A stretch of 64,000 nt of DNA from Clostridia bacterium (GCA_017472225.1 JAFUQS010000072.1:41973-105972); one strand, 5' to 3'; counted from the first letter of the stretch, positions 34,631-44,751 are shown. Translations and numbers: made by a program. Notes: generated by a model from the letters alone, not told the origin.

Positions 34631-34957
34631 TTATGCACCAAAGAACTCGTCAGCCTTGATTTCAAGGAATGCCTTGATAAGGGCGAGACTGTCTTCACTC
34701 ATTTCATAAACCTCGGTTATAATTTCGTCCTCCGGCTGATTGTCGTAGCTCAGCATACCGTAATACACCGCCGCCTTGATAATTTCCGTTTCTTCAAGCT
34801 TTTCAATCCATATGCGATAATTAAAAATCTTATTACCGATACAACCCGTTTGCGGGTCTGTTCCGATGGAGGCGCAATAAATGTTATAGCTGCCGCCGAT
34901 TCTTGAGCCACCGATAAGCCATGACATAAGAGGTACAAATATTTCATGCTTCGCCAT
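34631..34957 (-). CDS. Hypothetical protein (108 aa)
   Basis: Start at 34957 with GTGAGGAAATT upstream. Soluble, acidic. Starts MAKHEIFVPLMSWLIGGSRI and has two cysteines and an IWIEKLEETE helix region. No family recognised. The glycine-rich start and codon use resemble neighbouring genes, so it is likely real. Confidence 0.6.
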   Translation of the reverse strand: MAKHEIFVPLMSWLIGGSRIGGSYNIYCASIGTDPQTGCIGNKIFNYRIWIEKLEETEIIKAAVYYGMLSYDNQPEDEIITEVYEMSEDSLALIKAFLEIKADEFFGA

Positions 34958-35030
34958 TTTTAATTTCCTCACTTTTGCAAAAATCTTTTATTATAATAAC
35001 AAAATTTACTCTAAAAGTAAAGACCCGATG

Positions 35031-35795
35031 CTAATTCTTCATAAAAGTTGCACCTGCAAGAGCCATGGTCTGATTATAATAGCTCCACACATAACCGATG
35101 GGAAAAATCAGAAAACACAAGGCGAACCAGCCGAAAAAGCTCATTTTCAGACGGCGGAGACTTTTATTTCTGCTTTTCATATCCTGCTGAGATGAGCCTA
35201 TGAGATGTGAAAAGGAAATAAAGCTTCCGTCAATAAAATAGTATTTTGCCAGAAAAAACGAAAGAGTTATATTTTTATAAAAAACAATTCCGCTTAAAAG
35301 AAAGGTGACACATCCCGCAAAAAGACACACTGCCACCAACGCTGAAACATTGCTTTTTAAAAGCAAATACAACACAGCGAAAGACAAAATACACGGCACA
35401 AGGGAAATCAAAAGCAAAAAAGTCTTCAGAAAAAGCATTTTAAGGCAAAAAGCAATTGCTCCCACGGCTCTCAAAGGATGAAAATAATAAAATATATCCC
35501 CTGCCGTACCACCCTTTTTCTGCGCCCGACGAAGAAAAAAACGATCTGTACCAAGCTTTATCTGACTGTATACTGAAAAAGAGAAAAGCAGAATTGCAGA
35601 AGCTACGGCAAGGTTAATAATGTCACCGTATTCGCCAAAAAACTGCCATGCTCCATTTCTTAAAGCCATTTCATAAAGAAGCACTGACAAGTTTGCAGAA
35701 AAAATAATTACAACGGCTGTTATCATAGTCAGAGTGAGAAGCCCGATATTTCCCGAAATGAGCATACTCCCCCTGAGCCGCAGCTTTGAAGTCAT
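35031..35795 (-). CDS. Multi-pass membrane protein (DUF975-like)
   Basis: 254 residues from ATG 35795 (AAGGTGGGTG upstream). Six membrane segments. The ending SLRRLKMSFFGWFALCFLIF P resembles the conserved C-terminal part of DUF975 proteins. A YYFHPLRAVGAIAFC-like loop lies after the second segment. Function unknown. Confidence 0.65.
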   Translation of the reverse strand: MTSKLRLRGSMLISGNIGLLTLTMITAVVIIFSANLSVLLYEMALRNGAWQFFGEYGDIINLAVASAILLFSFSVYSQIKLGTDRFFLRRAQKKGGTAGDIFYYFHPLRAVGAIAFCLKMLFLKTFLLLISLVPCILSFAVLYLLLKSNVSALVAVCLFAGCVTFLLSGIVFYKNITLSFFLAKYYFIDGSFISFSHLIGSSQQDMKSRNKSLRRLKMSFFGWFALCFLIFPIGYVWSYYNQTMALAGATFMKN

Positions 35796-35853
35796 AAAAA
35801 TCACCCACCTTGCTTTATTATCGGCAAGGCAGGTGAAAAATAATCATTATATA

Positions 35854-37317
35854 TTATTTGAGCGGTGAAAGTGCAAGGTTATCATCAGCAACCATGAACT
35901 GCGGATATTTTTCATTTGTATAAACGGAAAGCTGTTCCTCGCAATCAAGCAGCCAGAATGCGAACTCACTGAACTGTGAGCCGTATTCACTTGCAACATG
36001 AGGTGCATTCTTGACAAACCATGTATAATCCTTGAAAAGAGCTGTTGAAGCGTTGATTACCTTATCGGCTGAAACATACTTCGGGTCTGCGCCTGCAAGC
36101 TGTTCATCCGAAAGGGTTTCGCCAAGAGGAGCAACGGTGGCAAAATTTGATGTAAGCTCAGTTTCAAGCACCATGTCACCGTTACGGTTTGACTTTTCAT
36201 AAACAGGAACAAGACCTGTGTTATAGTTTGAAACAAAGGAGATTTTAACTCCGTTTTTCTCAGCAGCCTGAAGTGTTTCTTCGGTGCTGAAAACAAAATC
36301 CTTCATATCGTTAATCTTACCGAGAAGAACAGGATATTCATCCTCATGTCCTCCGAAAATTGTTTCAATACCGCTTTCAAAATCCTCATCGGGGCAAAGT
36401 GCCCAGAAGCCGGGAAGGGTACCCATGCAATCACGAAGCACCATGTCATTTGCCTTCTGGAAGTTTTCACTTACAAAGTCATTGAGGAAATCGGTGATGT
36501 AATCAAAAGCTCCGAGAGCATCAAAAACTCTGAGAAGAATTTCAACGAGGATATTGCTGTCAGTCAGGCTGTTAACAAGGTTGATGATTGTGTCGGTATC
36601 GAATACGATTCTGCCGTTAAGAGCATCACCGGCAACATAAGTACCGTTCTGTGCGCCTGAAAGGAAAACTGCAGTGTTGACACTGTCGGTTCCGTAGTAA
36701 TAGAAATAAGCTGTTGTTACCATACCGCCCATACTGACACAAGAAATGTTAACCTTGTCCATGCCACTGTCTGCTTTTGCAGTTTCAACAAGTGCATTAA
36801 GCTCAGAAGCAAGTTCAGCAGGAGTCTTTCTCCAGTCATAGGTGAAATAATAGGTATTTTCTGCACCGTATCTTTCAACTGCAGATTTAACCATGCCAAC
36901 CTCTGTTGCGCCCTGGAGAGATGAGGTGAACTCGGGATAAGCTGCCATTGACTCAGGATACTGAACCATTGAAACCTCAGGGTCTGCGGAATTACCTTCA
37001 TTGTCACCTGCTATAGGTGAAAGGATACTTTCGGCAAGTTCAAAAATACCGTCTGCAAGGGCTTCCTCATCCTTAAGAGCAAATCTTGTGAGAACGGCAT
37101 CAAGGAGAACACCGAAAATCTCAACATAGCTCATTGAAAGAAGAGCATTGCTTCCGTCTTCATATGTAAGACCTGCAAAGTCAATACCTCTGACAATGAT
37201 TACGGGATAACCGTTATAGTCCTTGGCTGCTGCTTCTTCGCCGTCAGCGGCAAAGGCAGGCACTGCCATTGTGAAAAGCATTAAAGCTGTGAGCAAAAGG
37301 GAAATAATCTTTTTCAT
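35854..37317 (-). CDS. Secreted alpha/beta hydrolase of the lecithin:cholesterol acyltransferase type
   Basis: 487 residues from the second ATG (37317), which sits at a better distance from GAAAGGA than the first (37326). Signal peptide ending AFA. YPVIIVRGIDFAGL is the first strand and oxyanion region; ISCVSMGGMVTTAYF holds the nucleophile serine; HVASEY near the end may supply the histidine. LCAT-like enzymes act on phospholipids or esters; the substrate here is unknown. A sigma-A promoter at 37356-37385 drives it alone. Confidence 0.75.
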   Translation of the reverse strand: MKKIISLLLTALMLFTMAVPAFAADGEEAAAKDYNGYPVIIVRGIDFAGLTYEDGSNALLSMSYVEIFGVLLDAVLTRFALKDEEALADGIFELAESILSPIAGDNEGNSADPEVSMVQYPESMAAYPEFTSSLQGATEVGMVKSAVERYGAENTYYFTYDWRKTPAELASELNALVETAKADSGMDKVNISCVSMGGMVTTAYFYYYGTDSVNTAVFLSGAQNGTYVAGDALNGRIVFDTDTIINLVNSLTDSNILVEILLRVFDALGAFDYITDFLNDFVSENFQKANDMVLRDCMGTLPGFWALCPDEDFESGIETIFGGHEDEYPVLLGKINDMKDFVFSTEETLQAAEKNGVKISFVSNYNTGLVPVYEKSNRNGDMVLETELTSNFATVAPLGETLSDEQLAGADPKYVSADKVINASTALFKDYTWFVKNAPHVASEYGSQFSEFAFWLLDCEEQLSVYTNEKYPQFMVADDNLALSPLK

Positions 37318-37355
37318 TGTTTTCATTTCCTTTCATAAATTAAAATCATGTTAAA

Positions 37356-37385
37356 ATTATACAACAAAACTTCGCAATGTGTCAA
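37356..37385 (-). promoter_or_regulatory. Sigma-A promoter of the secreted hydrolase gene, overlapping a terminator
   Basis: On the minus strand TTGACA (37385-37380) and TATAAT (37361-37356) are perfect, 18 bases apart. The spacer contains the left arm of the hairpin at 37366-37401. Confidence 0.8.
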
Positions 37386-37401
37386 CACAAAGCGAAGTTT
37401 T
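37366..37401. terminator. Hairpin ending the HAD gene, embedded in a promoter
   Basis: AAAACTTCGC (37366-37375) and GCGAAGTTTT (37392-37401). On the minus strand the stem ends in TTTTGTTG, terminating the HAD gene (stop 37412). The -35 box of the next gene lies in its loop. Confidence 0.7.
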
Positions 37402-37411
37402 TTAGAAATCT

Positions 37412-38236
37412 TTAATATGTATTTTCAATATAACGGAGGAAATCTGCAACTGCACCGTCATTGCAATGACAGGCATGAAATTCACACACGCTGTGGATAT
37501 CCTCCGGAGCCTGCTTGCAGCATGCCGGATGCCTGACTGTTTTCAGCATATCAAGGTCATTATAATAATCACCTATGGCACCGATATTTTCCTCGGGTAT
37601 GCCGAGAATTTTTGCCAGAGCCAGAACCGCATTGCCCTTGTGAGTGCTTTTGTTCACCATGTCAAAGGATGCAATCGAGGTATCGATATAGCCAAGGTCT
37701 TCAGCGGAGATTGAATTGACAAAGCTTCTGATGGACTTTTTCTGCCACGGCGGACAGAAGAAAATCACCTTACCCCATTTTTCCTTCGGCACTTCATCAA
37801 CTGTTTTCACCCTTTTGTGAGTGAGCTTATCAAGCCACATCATAACAGGAGAGCCGACACCGGGGCGCACAAGATAAATCATATCATCTGTAAAAACTCC
37901 GATTTCAAGCAGCCTGAATTTTCGGAGTGTCTTTCTCACAACCTCAATTCCGCTTTCAGGTATAGGATTATACCATATCATTTCTTCCTTTGTGAAATCA
38001 TATATGCCTGCACCGTTGAGAACGATTGCGGGAGTTTTCACGCCGGGAAGATTTTTATAATGAGGTGCAAGGGATTGCACATTCCTTGCAGAGCCCAGGG
38101 TGAAATTTCCGCCAAGCTCATGCACAAAACGGTCAATTGCCTCAGTGTTCACCCTTGGTGTACGACGGGCTTTGTTATTGAGAGTGCCGTCAATATCGGA
38201 CACAACAAGCCAATCGGAATAATTCTTTTTCTCCAT
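37412..38236 (-). CDS. HAD-IIB (Cof-type) phosphatase
   Basis: 274 residues from ATG 38236 (TGAGGTT upstream). Motif I VVSDIDGTLNN, motif II LGSARNVQS, the Lys in KGNAVLALAKILG, and motif IV IGDYYNDLDML. Sugar-phosphate or nucleotide phosphatases are typical. The PfkB kinase gene ends 11 bases upstream, so they probably share a carbohydrate pathway. Confidence 0.88.
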   Translation of the reverse strand: MEKKNYSDWLVVSDIDGTLNNKARRTPRVNTEAIDRFVHELGGNFTLGSARNVQSLAPHYKNLPGVKTPAIVLNGAGIYDFTKEEMIWYNPIPESGIEVVRKTLRKFRLLEIGVFTDDMIYLVRPGVGSPVMMWLDKLTHKRVKTVDEVPKEKWGKVIFFCPPWQKKSIRSFVNSISAEDLGYIDTSIASFDMVNKSTHKGNAVLALAKILGIPEENIGAIGDYYNDLDMLKTVRHPACCKQAPEDIHSVCEFHACHCNDGAVADFLRYIENTY

Positions 38237-38247
38237 ATTTTTTAACC

Positions 38248-39162
38248 TCAATAATTTTCAATGATGTTATCCTTATATTTTTCTGCCATATTCAACAGCT
38301 CAGCTTCATTGAAATATGCAGTTGTGCAACCAACGGCAGTTACACATTTTCCGCCTGTGATGTTGCCGAAAAGAACACATCTTTCAACAGGTTCATCCTT
38401 CATAATGCCGTACATAAAGCCTGCAAAAAAGGCATCACCTGCCCCCGTTGAATCAACATGAACAAATTCGTCAATGCTTTTCACAAGGGTATACTTTCCG
38501 TCCTTATAAATAAGACAGCCATCCTTATCAAGCTTCATGATTGCCGTGTCAAGATATTCACTGAGCTTCAGAACAGCCTTTTTCGGGTCTGATTCACCGG
38601 TAAGGATTGTGGCTTCCTTTCTGTTGGGAAGATAATAATCGGCAATTTCCATCATACCCTTATAGCTTTCAAGGCTCATGCCTTCAATAAAGCCTGTGTC
38701 AAGAATAACGACGGTGCCCTCTTGTTTCAGCCTTCTGTAGACCTCAGGATAATCTTCGTGCATTGCAACAGCCTTTGCACCCTTGAGAGAATTATATATT
38801 TTTTCGGAATCAACAATTTTATCGGGATTGCCGTACGACCAGAAGGTGCGGTCATTTTTTGTTATTGCGCCTGCAGTGATATTAACGGCAATTCTTTCAC
38901 CGTTATAAACGTTTATCGGCTCAACACCTGCTTTTCTGAACTCGGAAAGTGCAAAGGAAGAAAACATATCCTCTGAAAGCTCCGTTACTGTTTTACATTC
39001 AACACCGAGACGGCCCAAAGTTACCATTGTTCCGGGCACACCTCCGCCAAGACAAAGTGAAAATCTGTCAGTAAAGATTTCCTCACCCTCCAGCGGAAGT
39101 CTCGGCATATTTTCAAAAAGCAAATCCACATTCGTTTTTCCGTATCCGGCTGCAAATGACAT
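38248..39162 (-). CDS. PfkB-family carbohydrate kinase
   Basis: 304 residues from ATG 39162 (AAGGAG nine bases upstream). The signature near the C-terminus HVDSTGAGDAFFAGFMYGI holds the catalytic aspartate and anion hole. The N-terminal part has FSLCLGGGVPGTMVTLGRLG. Substrate not predictable; sugar or nucleoside. First gene of a pair with the HAD phosphatase. Confidence 0.88.
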   Translation of the reverse strand: MSFAAGYGKTNVDLLFENMPRLPLEGEEIFTDRFSLCLGGGVPGTMVTLGRLGVECKTVTELSEDMFSSFALSEFRKAGVEPINVYNGERIAVNITAGAITKNDRTFWSYGNPDKIVDSEKIYNSLKGAKAVAMHEDYPEVYRRLKQEGTVVILDTGFIEGMSLESYKGMMEIADYYLPNRKEATILTGESDPKKAVLKLSEYLDTAIMKLDKDGCLIYKDGKYTLVKSIDEFVHVDSTGAGDAFFAGFMYGIMKDEPVERCVLFGNITGGKCVTAVGCTTAYFNEAELLNMAEKYKDNIIENY

Positions 39163-39288
39163 GACAGTCAGCTCCTTTTTGCAATTCAAAGGAAAGACAG
39201 CTTACACCGACCTTTGAATTTGATATTTTAAATATTTTATATCATGTCATGGTAAAAGTCAACCAAAACAACCGACAATTCAATTTTG

Positions 39289-40005
39289 TCAGTTCATTCT
39301 TTCAAGCTCCCTTTTAAGCTTTTCGATTATCCTTTTTTCAAGCCGTGAAATGTAGCTTTGTGATATGCCGAGCATATCTGCCACTTGCTTCTGGGTATAT
39401 TCTTTTGAACCGAAAAGTCCGAAGCGCATAGTCATTATCTGCTTTTCTCTTTCGGGTAGGGCTGAAACCACCTTAAGAAGCTGCTTCTTCTCGTCCTGAT
39501 ACTCAATATTACGGTTCACAACATCACTGTCTGAGCCCAGAACATCACTCAGAAGAAGCTCATTGCCGTCCCAATCAACATTGAGAGGCTCATCGAAGCT
39601 CATTTCATTTTTGCGGTTAGCTGTTTTTCGCATATACATAAGAATTTCATTTTCAATGCATCGTGAAGCATAGGTTGCAAGCTTGATTTTCTTTGACGGA
39701 CAAAAGGTGTTCACTGCCTTGATAAGCCCGATTGTGCCGATTGACACCAGATCCTCAATTCCGATTCCCGTATTTTCAAACTTTCTTGCAATGTATACCA
39801 CAAGCCGCAGATTGTGAATAACCAGAAGCTCACGCTTTGCAGTGTCGCCCTGCTCAATTTCAAGAAGAACAGCTTCCTCATCCTCCTTGGTAAGCGGCGG
39901 CGGAAGACTTTCCGAGCCATTGACATACCACACATCTTCACTGTTTTTGGAATTTAATTTTTTTAAAAAGCGTTTAAGCTTTAAAAATAAGTCTTTGATT
40001 TTCAT
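39289..40005 (-). CDS. sigE: Sporulation sigma factor SigE (pro-sigma-E)
   Basis: 238 residues from ATG 40005, homologous to the start of known SigE. The N-terminal basic amphipathic helix ([17 protein letters not shown]) is the pro-sequence removed by SpoIIGA. Region 2 has [19 protein letters not shown] and [20 protein letters not shown]; region 4 ends [11 protein letters not shown]. It overlaps the spoIIGA end by 32 bases. AAAGGGGG lies 12 bases upstream of the ATG, a long spacing, so coupling is likely. Directs early mother-cell genes, including sigK recombinases in other species. Confidence 0.95.
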   Translation of the reverse strand: MKIKDLFLKLKRFLKKLNSKNSEDVWYVNGSESLPPPLTKEDEEAVLLEIEQGDTAKRELLVIHNLRLVVYIARKFENTGIGIEDLVSIGTIGLIKAVNTFCPSKKIKLATYASRCIENEILMYMRKTANRKNEMSFDEPLNVDWDGNELLLSDVLGSDSDVVNRNIEYQDEKKQLLKVVSALPEREKQIMTMRFGLFGSKEYTQKQVADMLGISQSYISRLEKRIIEKLKRELERMN

Positions 40006-40876
40006 TGTCAAAGTCTGCCCCCTTTTCATCGGTCTGATTGTGAAATATTTCAGGCGGTAAAATACCGTCGAAGCTGCCGCCGTGAATTTTATCATCTGTT
40101 ACGGCAATTGTGACATTCCCACATGAAAAGTCTTTTTCCAGACCCTTGACATGAATTTTTTCACTTCTGAAGCTTAAAAGAAGCTTTTTTCCTGCCACTC
40201 CCGAGCAAGGTATAAGTCTGAAGCCCTGACCATCACCGTCAGAAATATCAAAGATATTTTCCGGAAGGAGATTTTTGAATTTATCCCTTGACACAATTAC
40301 AACCGGATTTCCTGTGTAAGGGTCTGTCAGGCTGTTTCCCGTGTCAAGAAAGCAGTGACAGAAATATTTTTTGTCCCGGAAAAATATTTCGCAGTCATAA
40401 ACTGTGTTGGCAGGTGTTTTGCTTTTTATGTATCGGTGGCAAAGGGATAAAACGGCATAACAAAAAATTGTCAGAAGCACCAACGTTGCCGTATCAATAT
40501 CGAAGTAGACTATACCGTTGTTATAATACATCCCCTGAGGCGAGAAGAAAAGCCACAGAAAAAGCATTACACCTGCAAAACCGAAGCTGACGGCAAAAAA
40601 GCATAGGCTGAGGCGAAGAAAGACCCTTTTGTTCACGAAGCCGAACGCTATAAAGCATAAAAGCAAGGCAACGGGAAGTCTCGTTACTGTCATTAACACC
40701 TCATTCGCATCAGGGATGAGAATTGTGAGGGAATAAAACCCCGCAAGAACACAGGCAAGAAAAATCCTCATCGGGCTTCGCTTTTTCCGACAGATAATTC
40801 CTGTTAAAGATAAAAGAGCGTATGTAACATAAATGTTCAGAACAACAAGAACATCGGCATAAATTACTCCGTTCAT
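39974..40876 (-). CDS. spoIIGA: Sigma-E processing peptidase SpoIIGA
   Basis: 300 residues from ATG 40876 (AAGGGTG upstream); the frame is open further but the family starts here ([20 protein letters not shown]). Five N-terminal membrane segments, then a cytoplasmic aspartic-protease domain with [15 protein letters not shown] (DTGN active site). It cleaves pro-sigma-E at the septum. Cotranscribed with sigE from a Spo0A-type promoter. Confidence 0.95.
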   Translation of the reverse strand: MNGVIYADVLVVLNIYVTYALLSLTGIICRKKRSPMRIFLACVLAGFYSLTILIPDANEVLMTVTRLPVALLLCFIAFGFVNKRVFLRLSLCFFAVSFGFAGVMLFLWLFFSPQGMYYNNGIVYFDIDTATLVLLTIFCYAVLSLCHRYIKSKTPANTVYDCEIFFRDKKYFCHCFLDTGNSLTDPYTGNPVVIVSRDKFKNLLPENIFDISDGDGQGFRLIPCSGVAGKKLLLSFRSEKIHVKGLEKDFSCGNVTIAVTDDKIHGGSFDGILPPEIFHNQTDEKGADFDNENQRLIFKA

Positions 40877-40892
40877 TTTCATCACCCTTATA

Positions 40893-40926
40893 ATTATAGT
40901 AAGGTCTGTGCAAGATTTATGTCGAA
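40893..40926 (-). promoter_or_regulatory. Spo0A-type promoter of spoIIGA-sigE with 22-base spacer
   Basis: On the minus strand TTCGACA (40926-40920) is an exact 0A box (TGTCGAA reversed) and overlaps the -35-like TTCGAC. TATAAT (40898-40893) follows after 22 bases. Overlap of a 0A box with a -35 and a 22-bp spacer are the hallmarks of the Bacillus spoIIG promoter. Confidence 0.7.
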
Positions 40927-40947
40927 GAAAGCAAGAGAAAAAAAGAA

Positions 40948-40973
40948 AGCAGGTAAGATTTAACTTACCTGCT
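40948..40973 (-). terminator. Terminator of secG
   Basis: AGCAGGTAAG and CTTACCTGCT form a 10-bp stem with a six-base loop. On the minus strand it runs into TTCTTTTTTTC. Confidence 0.85.
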
Positions 40974-40995
40974 AAATTGCTTTTCTGTTTTTTTC

Positions 40996-41247
40996 TTATG
41001 CACCAAAGAGAATGAGAAGTGCTGACACAAAAGAAAGAATGAAGAAAATTGTTCCGCAAACCTTTGTGAGCATTGCAAGCTTTGCTTCGTTTGTTCTGCC
41101 CTTGTTCTTGCCGAAGAAGGTATCTGCTGCACCGCCGATAGTACCGGAAAGACCCTTCTGCTTGCTTTCCTGAAGCATAACGAGAACGATGATTGCAAGA
41201 GCAATTATAATAAGCACAACTGATAATACATACTGAAGAGCTGTCAT
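40996..41247 (-). CDS. secG: Preprotein translocase subunit SecG
   Basis: 83 residues with two membrane segments (about 4-24 and 59-81) around the conserved LQESKQKGLSGTIGGAADTF loop. Part of the SecYEG channel. GGAGGTTTAATGAA precedes ATG 41247. Followed by its own terminator before the spoIIG promoter. Confidence 0.95.
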   Translation of the reverse strand: MTALQYVLSVVLIIIALAIIVLVMLQESKQKGLSGTIGGAADTFFGKNKGRTNEAKLAMLTKVCGTIFFILSFVSALLILFGA

Positions 41248-41356
41248 TTCATTAAACCTCCGATAATTTTATACTATGGTATTTTAACACAAGCCATAAT
41301 TAAAAGTCAATAGTCTGACTTCATTTTTTATGCTTTTGATGGCAATTTTAACTGAT

Positions 41357-42610
41357 TTATTCGTCTTCGGGAATAACAACGAAAACAGCATCTTCTTCGC
41401 CGAGCACAGTTTCCCTTGTGATTGTGAGCTTGCCCCTTTGTTCCAATGAGGGTATATCGTACATATACTTCACAAGCAGCTTTTCCATAATAGAACGAAG
41501 ACCACTTGCTCCTGTTTTTGCCTCAAGAGTTTTTTCTGCAATTGCCTTAAGGGCATCCTTGGTGAATTCAAGCTCGATGCCGTCAATTGAGAAGATGTAC
41601 TGATACTGCTTGATGAGAGCGTTTTTCGGCTCTGTCATAATTCTGATAAGAGCAGCTTCATCAAGGTCATCAAGAGCCGTGATAACAGGAAGACGGCCCA
41701 CAAGCTCGGGAATAAGACCGAACTTTACAAGGTCATGGTGCATAACCTTATGCATTATCTTGCTTTCCTCAATTTCCTTTTTGGTTCTGATTTCAGCACC
41801 AAAGCCGAGACCTGAGTTACCCATTCTTTTTTCAACAATTCTTTCAATGCCTTCAAATGAACCTGCACAGATGAAAAGAATGTTCTTTGTGTCAATCTGA
41901 ATAAACTCCTGCTGAGGATGTTTTCTGCCGCCTTGAGGCGGAACATTTGAAACAGTACCCTCAAGAATTTTCAGAAGCGCCTGCTGAACGCCCTCACCGC
42001 TTACATCACGGGTGATCGAGGTGCTTTCGCTCTTTCTGCCGATTTTATCAATTTCATCCACATAGATGATACCTTTTTCAGCCTTTTCAATGTCGAAATC
42101 TGCTGCCTGAATAAGTCTCAGAAGAATGTTTTCAACATCCTCACCGACATAACCTGCTTCAGTGAGAGTGGTTGCATCGGCAATGGCAAACGGTACATCA
42201 AGAATTCTTGCAAGGGTCTGAGCGAGCATCGTTTTACCAACACCTGTCGGGCCGAGCATAAGAATATTGCTCTTTGTGATTTCAACATCGCTGTCCTCAC
42301 CCAGAAAAATTCTTTTATAGTGGTTATATACGCCTACACTCAAGGCTTTTTTTGCTTCCTCCTGACCGATTACATATTCGTCAAGAAGAGCCTTGATTTC
42401 GTGCGGTTTTTTCAATAGTTCAAGCTCTTCCGTTTTATTCTTTTCAATTGCCTCGGCAGCTTCACCCTCAACAATGCTCTGACAAAGCTCAACGCATTCA
42501 TCACAAATGAAAACTCCCGGACCGGCAATGAGAGTTTTTACTTCACTTTGCGTTTTGTTGCAAAATGAACAACAGACAGACTTGTCTTTGATGTCACTTT
42601 CTCGTGCCAT
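41357..42610 (-). CDS. clpX: ClpX ATPase subunit of the ClpXP protease
   Basis: 417 residues. Zinc-binding domain ([12 protein letters not shown] ... CDECVELC), Walker [13 protein letters not shown], Walker [12 protein letters not shown], pore loop [11 protein letters not shown], and IGF-type loop replaced by LGFGAEI. Unfolds tagged proteins into ClpP. Fifteen bases downstream of clpP. Confidence 0.97.
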   Translation of the reverse strand: MARESDIKDKSVCCSFCNKTQSEVKTLIAGPGVFICDECVELCQSIVEGEAAEAIEKNKTEELELLKKPHEIKALLDEYVIGQEEAKKALSVGVYNHYKRIFLGEDSDVEITKSNILMLGPTGVGKTMLAQTLARILDVPFAIADATTLTEAGYVGEDVENILLRLIQAADFDIEKAEKGIIYVDEIDKIGRKSESTSITRDVSGEGVQQALLKILEGTVSNVPPQGGRKHPQQEFIQIDTKNILFICAGSFEGIERIVEKRMGNSGLGFGAEIRTKKEIEESKIMHKVMHHDLVKFGLIPELVGRLPVITALDDLDEAALIRIMTEPKNALIKQYQYIFSIDGIELEFTKDALKAIAEKTLEAKTGASGLRSIMEKLLVKYMYDIPSLEQRGKLTITRETVLGEEDAVFVVIPEDE

Positions 42611-42624
42611 GTAGTTACCCCTTT

Positions 42625-43206
42625 TTATCTCTTATCGAGAATTTTATCAACAAGACCGTATTCAAGAGCCTCCTGAGCAGTCATGAAGTTGTCACGCTCT
42701 GTGTCCTGAGCAATAACCTCAATATCCTTGCCTGTGTTTTCGGCTAAAATCTTGTTAAGCTTTGCTTTTGTTCTTAAAATATGGTCTGCAACAATTTTGA
42801 TATCAGTTGCCTGACCCTTTGCTCCGCCTGAAGGCTGGTGAATCATAATTTCACTGTTGGGAAGAGCATATCTTTTGCCCTTTGCACCTGATGAAAGCAG
42901 GAAAGCACCCATTGAGGCTGCAAGACCCATGCAGATTGTTGAAACATCACACTTGATATACTGCATTGTGTCATAGATAGCCATACCTGCAGTTACTGAG
43001 CCGCCGGGACTGTTGATGTAAAAGCTGATATCCTTTTCACTGTCCTGACTTTCAAGGAAAAGAAGCTGAGCGACAACAAGTGAAGCTGTTGCATCGTTTA
43101 CTTCATCTGAAAGAACGATAATTCTGTCGTTAAGAAGACGGGAATAAATATCATATTGACGCTCTCCACGGTTTGTTTGTTCCACAACATAAGGTACTAA
43201 TGCCAT
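42625..43206 (-). CDS. clpP: ATP-dependent Clp protease proteolytic subunit ClpP
   Basis: 193 residues. Catalytic Ser in [14 protein letters not shown], His in [10 protein letters not shown], and Asp in [18 protein letters not shown] precedes ATG 43206. Ordered tig-clpP-clpX as in many Firmicutes. Confidence 0.98.
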   Translation of the reverse strand: MALVPYVVEQTNRGERQYDIYSRLLNDRIIVLSDEVNDATASLVVAQLLFLESQDSEKDISFYINSPGGSVTAGMAIYDTMQYIKCDVSTICMGLAASMGAFLLSSGAKGKRYALPNSEIMIHQPSGGAKGQATDIKIVADHILRTKAKLNKILAENTGKDIEVIAQDTERDNFMTAQEALEYGLVDKILDKR

Positions 43207-43246
43207 AGTAATGCCTCCTTAAAAATAATATAAAAATGCTAAGAGA

Positions 43247-43279
43247 GGAACTGTATAAATATACTCTATATACAGTTCC
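43247..43279. repeat. Hairpin between tig and clpP
   Basis: GGAACTGTATA (43247-43257) and TATACAGTTCC (43269-43279) are perfect 11-bp arms in the intergenic space. No T-run on the minus strand, so attenuation, RNA processing or mRNA stabilisation is more likely than termination. Confidence 0.6.
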
Positions 43280-43317
43280 ACTCAATTGTAATTATTATTG
43301 GTTAAATTAACCTTAAA

Positions 43318-44646
43318 TTATTCAGCGTCGGCTGTTTCTTCAGTTGCTTCCTTCTTAGCTCTGGGCTTTCTTGCAGTTGTAACCTTTGCGTTATCTCTTA
43401 CAAGCTTAACAGCCTTTTCGTTGAGAAGGTCATGTCTGAGACCTTCAGCGGGAACAAGCTCCTTGATCTTATCCTTTTCCATCTGATAACGCTCAGCGAA
43501 CTTGTCATATTCTGCTTCAAGGTCTTCATCGGAAACCTCAAGAGCTTCCTGCTTTGCAATTGCTTCAAGAGCAAGGCGGATTTTAACGTTCTTGATTGCG
43601 CCTTCCTTCATGTTTTCCTTATACTGCTCAATTGTCATGCCGGAATACTGAAGATAGGTTTCAAAATTCATGCCCTGCATTGAGAGTCTGTAATCGATGT
43701 CTCTGATCTGATTGTCGATTTCAGTGTCATACATACATTCAGGAATTTCACCCTTAACATTTTCACAGAGCTTTTCAAGAAGCTGAGATTCGATTTCCTT
43801 TTCGTTCTCCTCTTCCTTATGAGCCTTGATTTCCTTTTCAATGCTCTTTTTAAGCTCGTCTACAGTGTCACAGTCTGCTGCATCCTGAGCGAACTCATCG
43901 TCAACCTCGGGAAGCTCCTTAACCTTGATTTCGTGAAGCTTGATTTTGAAAACTGCATCCTTATCTGCAAGCTCAGGTGTGTATTCTGTGGGGAACTTGA
44001 CATTTACATCAAATTCTTCACCGATTGTGTGACCTGCAACCTGTTCTTCAAAGCCGGGAATGAACTGACCTGAGCCGAGAGTGAGCTCATAGTTTTCACC
44101 CTTGCCGCCTGCAAAAGCAACACCGTCAACAAAGCCTTCAAAGTCGATAACTGTGATGTCACCGTTCTGAGCTGCTCTGTCTTCAACAGAAACAAGACGG
44201 GCATTTCTTTCAACAAGCTCGGAAATTCTCTGTTCAATTTCTTCCTTGGTTGCTTCAACCTTTTTCTTTGTTGCCTTGAGCTCCTTATATGCGGTAACTT
44301 CAACCTCGGGCTTTACGAAAACTTCAACAACCATTTCAACACCGTTTTCACCGATTTCCTTGACGTCAGCACTCTTTGTGCCAACAATTTCAAGCTCTGC
44401 TTCCTTTGCAGCATCCTCAACAGCCTTGCCGAAAAGCATATCAAGAGCATCCTCATAGAGCCAGCCCTTGCCGAAGAAGTTTTCAGCCATTTTGCGTGTT
44501 ACCTTACCCTTACGGAAACCGGGAAGCTGAATCTTATTCTTCTGCTTTGCGAAAGCCTTGTTCTGAGCAGCGTCGAATTCTTCAGCACTGATGCCGATTT
44601 CGAGAGCGTAAACATTTGTTTCAACATTGTTTGATGATTTTAACAT
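43318..44646 (-). CDS. tig: Trigger factor
   Basis: 442 residues from ATG 44646 (AGGAGTTTAGAA upstream). Ribosome-binding domain with PGFRKGKVTRKMAENFFG, PPIase (FKBP-like) domain (about 160-245), and a helical C-terminal domain with an acidic KEATEETADAE end. Folds nascent chains at the exit tunnel. Confidence 0.96.
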   Translation of the reverse strand: MLKSSNNVETNVYALEIGISAEEFDAAQNKAFAKQKNKIQLPGFRKGKVTRKMAENFFGKGWLYEDALDMLFGKAVEDAAKEAELEIVGTKSADVKEIGENGVEMVVEVFVKPEVEVTAYKELKATKKKVEATKEEIEQRISELVERNARLVSVEDRAAQNGDITVIDFEGFVDGVAFAGGKGENYELTLGSGQFIPGFEEQVAGHTIGEEFDVNVKFPTEYTPELADKDAVFKIKLHEIKVKELPEVDDEFAQDAADCDTVDELKKSIEKEIKAHKEEENEKEIESQLLEKLCENVKGEIPECMYDTEIDNQIRDIDYRLSMQGMNFETYLQYSGMTIEQYKENMKEGAIKNVKIRLALEAIAKQEALEVSDEDLEAEYDKFAERYQMEKDKIKELVPAEGLRHDLLNEKAVKLVRDNAKVTTARKPRAKKEATEETADAE

Positions 44647-44751
44647 TTCTAAACTCCTATCCTTGGGTACGATTTTTACAAACCAAAGAAACCCAATATA
44701 CATTTTAACTTATGTATTATAGCACATTAAAAATAAATTTCCATACTTTTT

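Noticed and set aside
39289-40005. SigE as the missing 5' half or an intact copy of sigK
   Set aside because: It is full length, follows spoIIGA and has the SigE pro-sequence; it is a different sigma factor.
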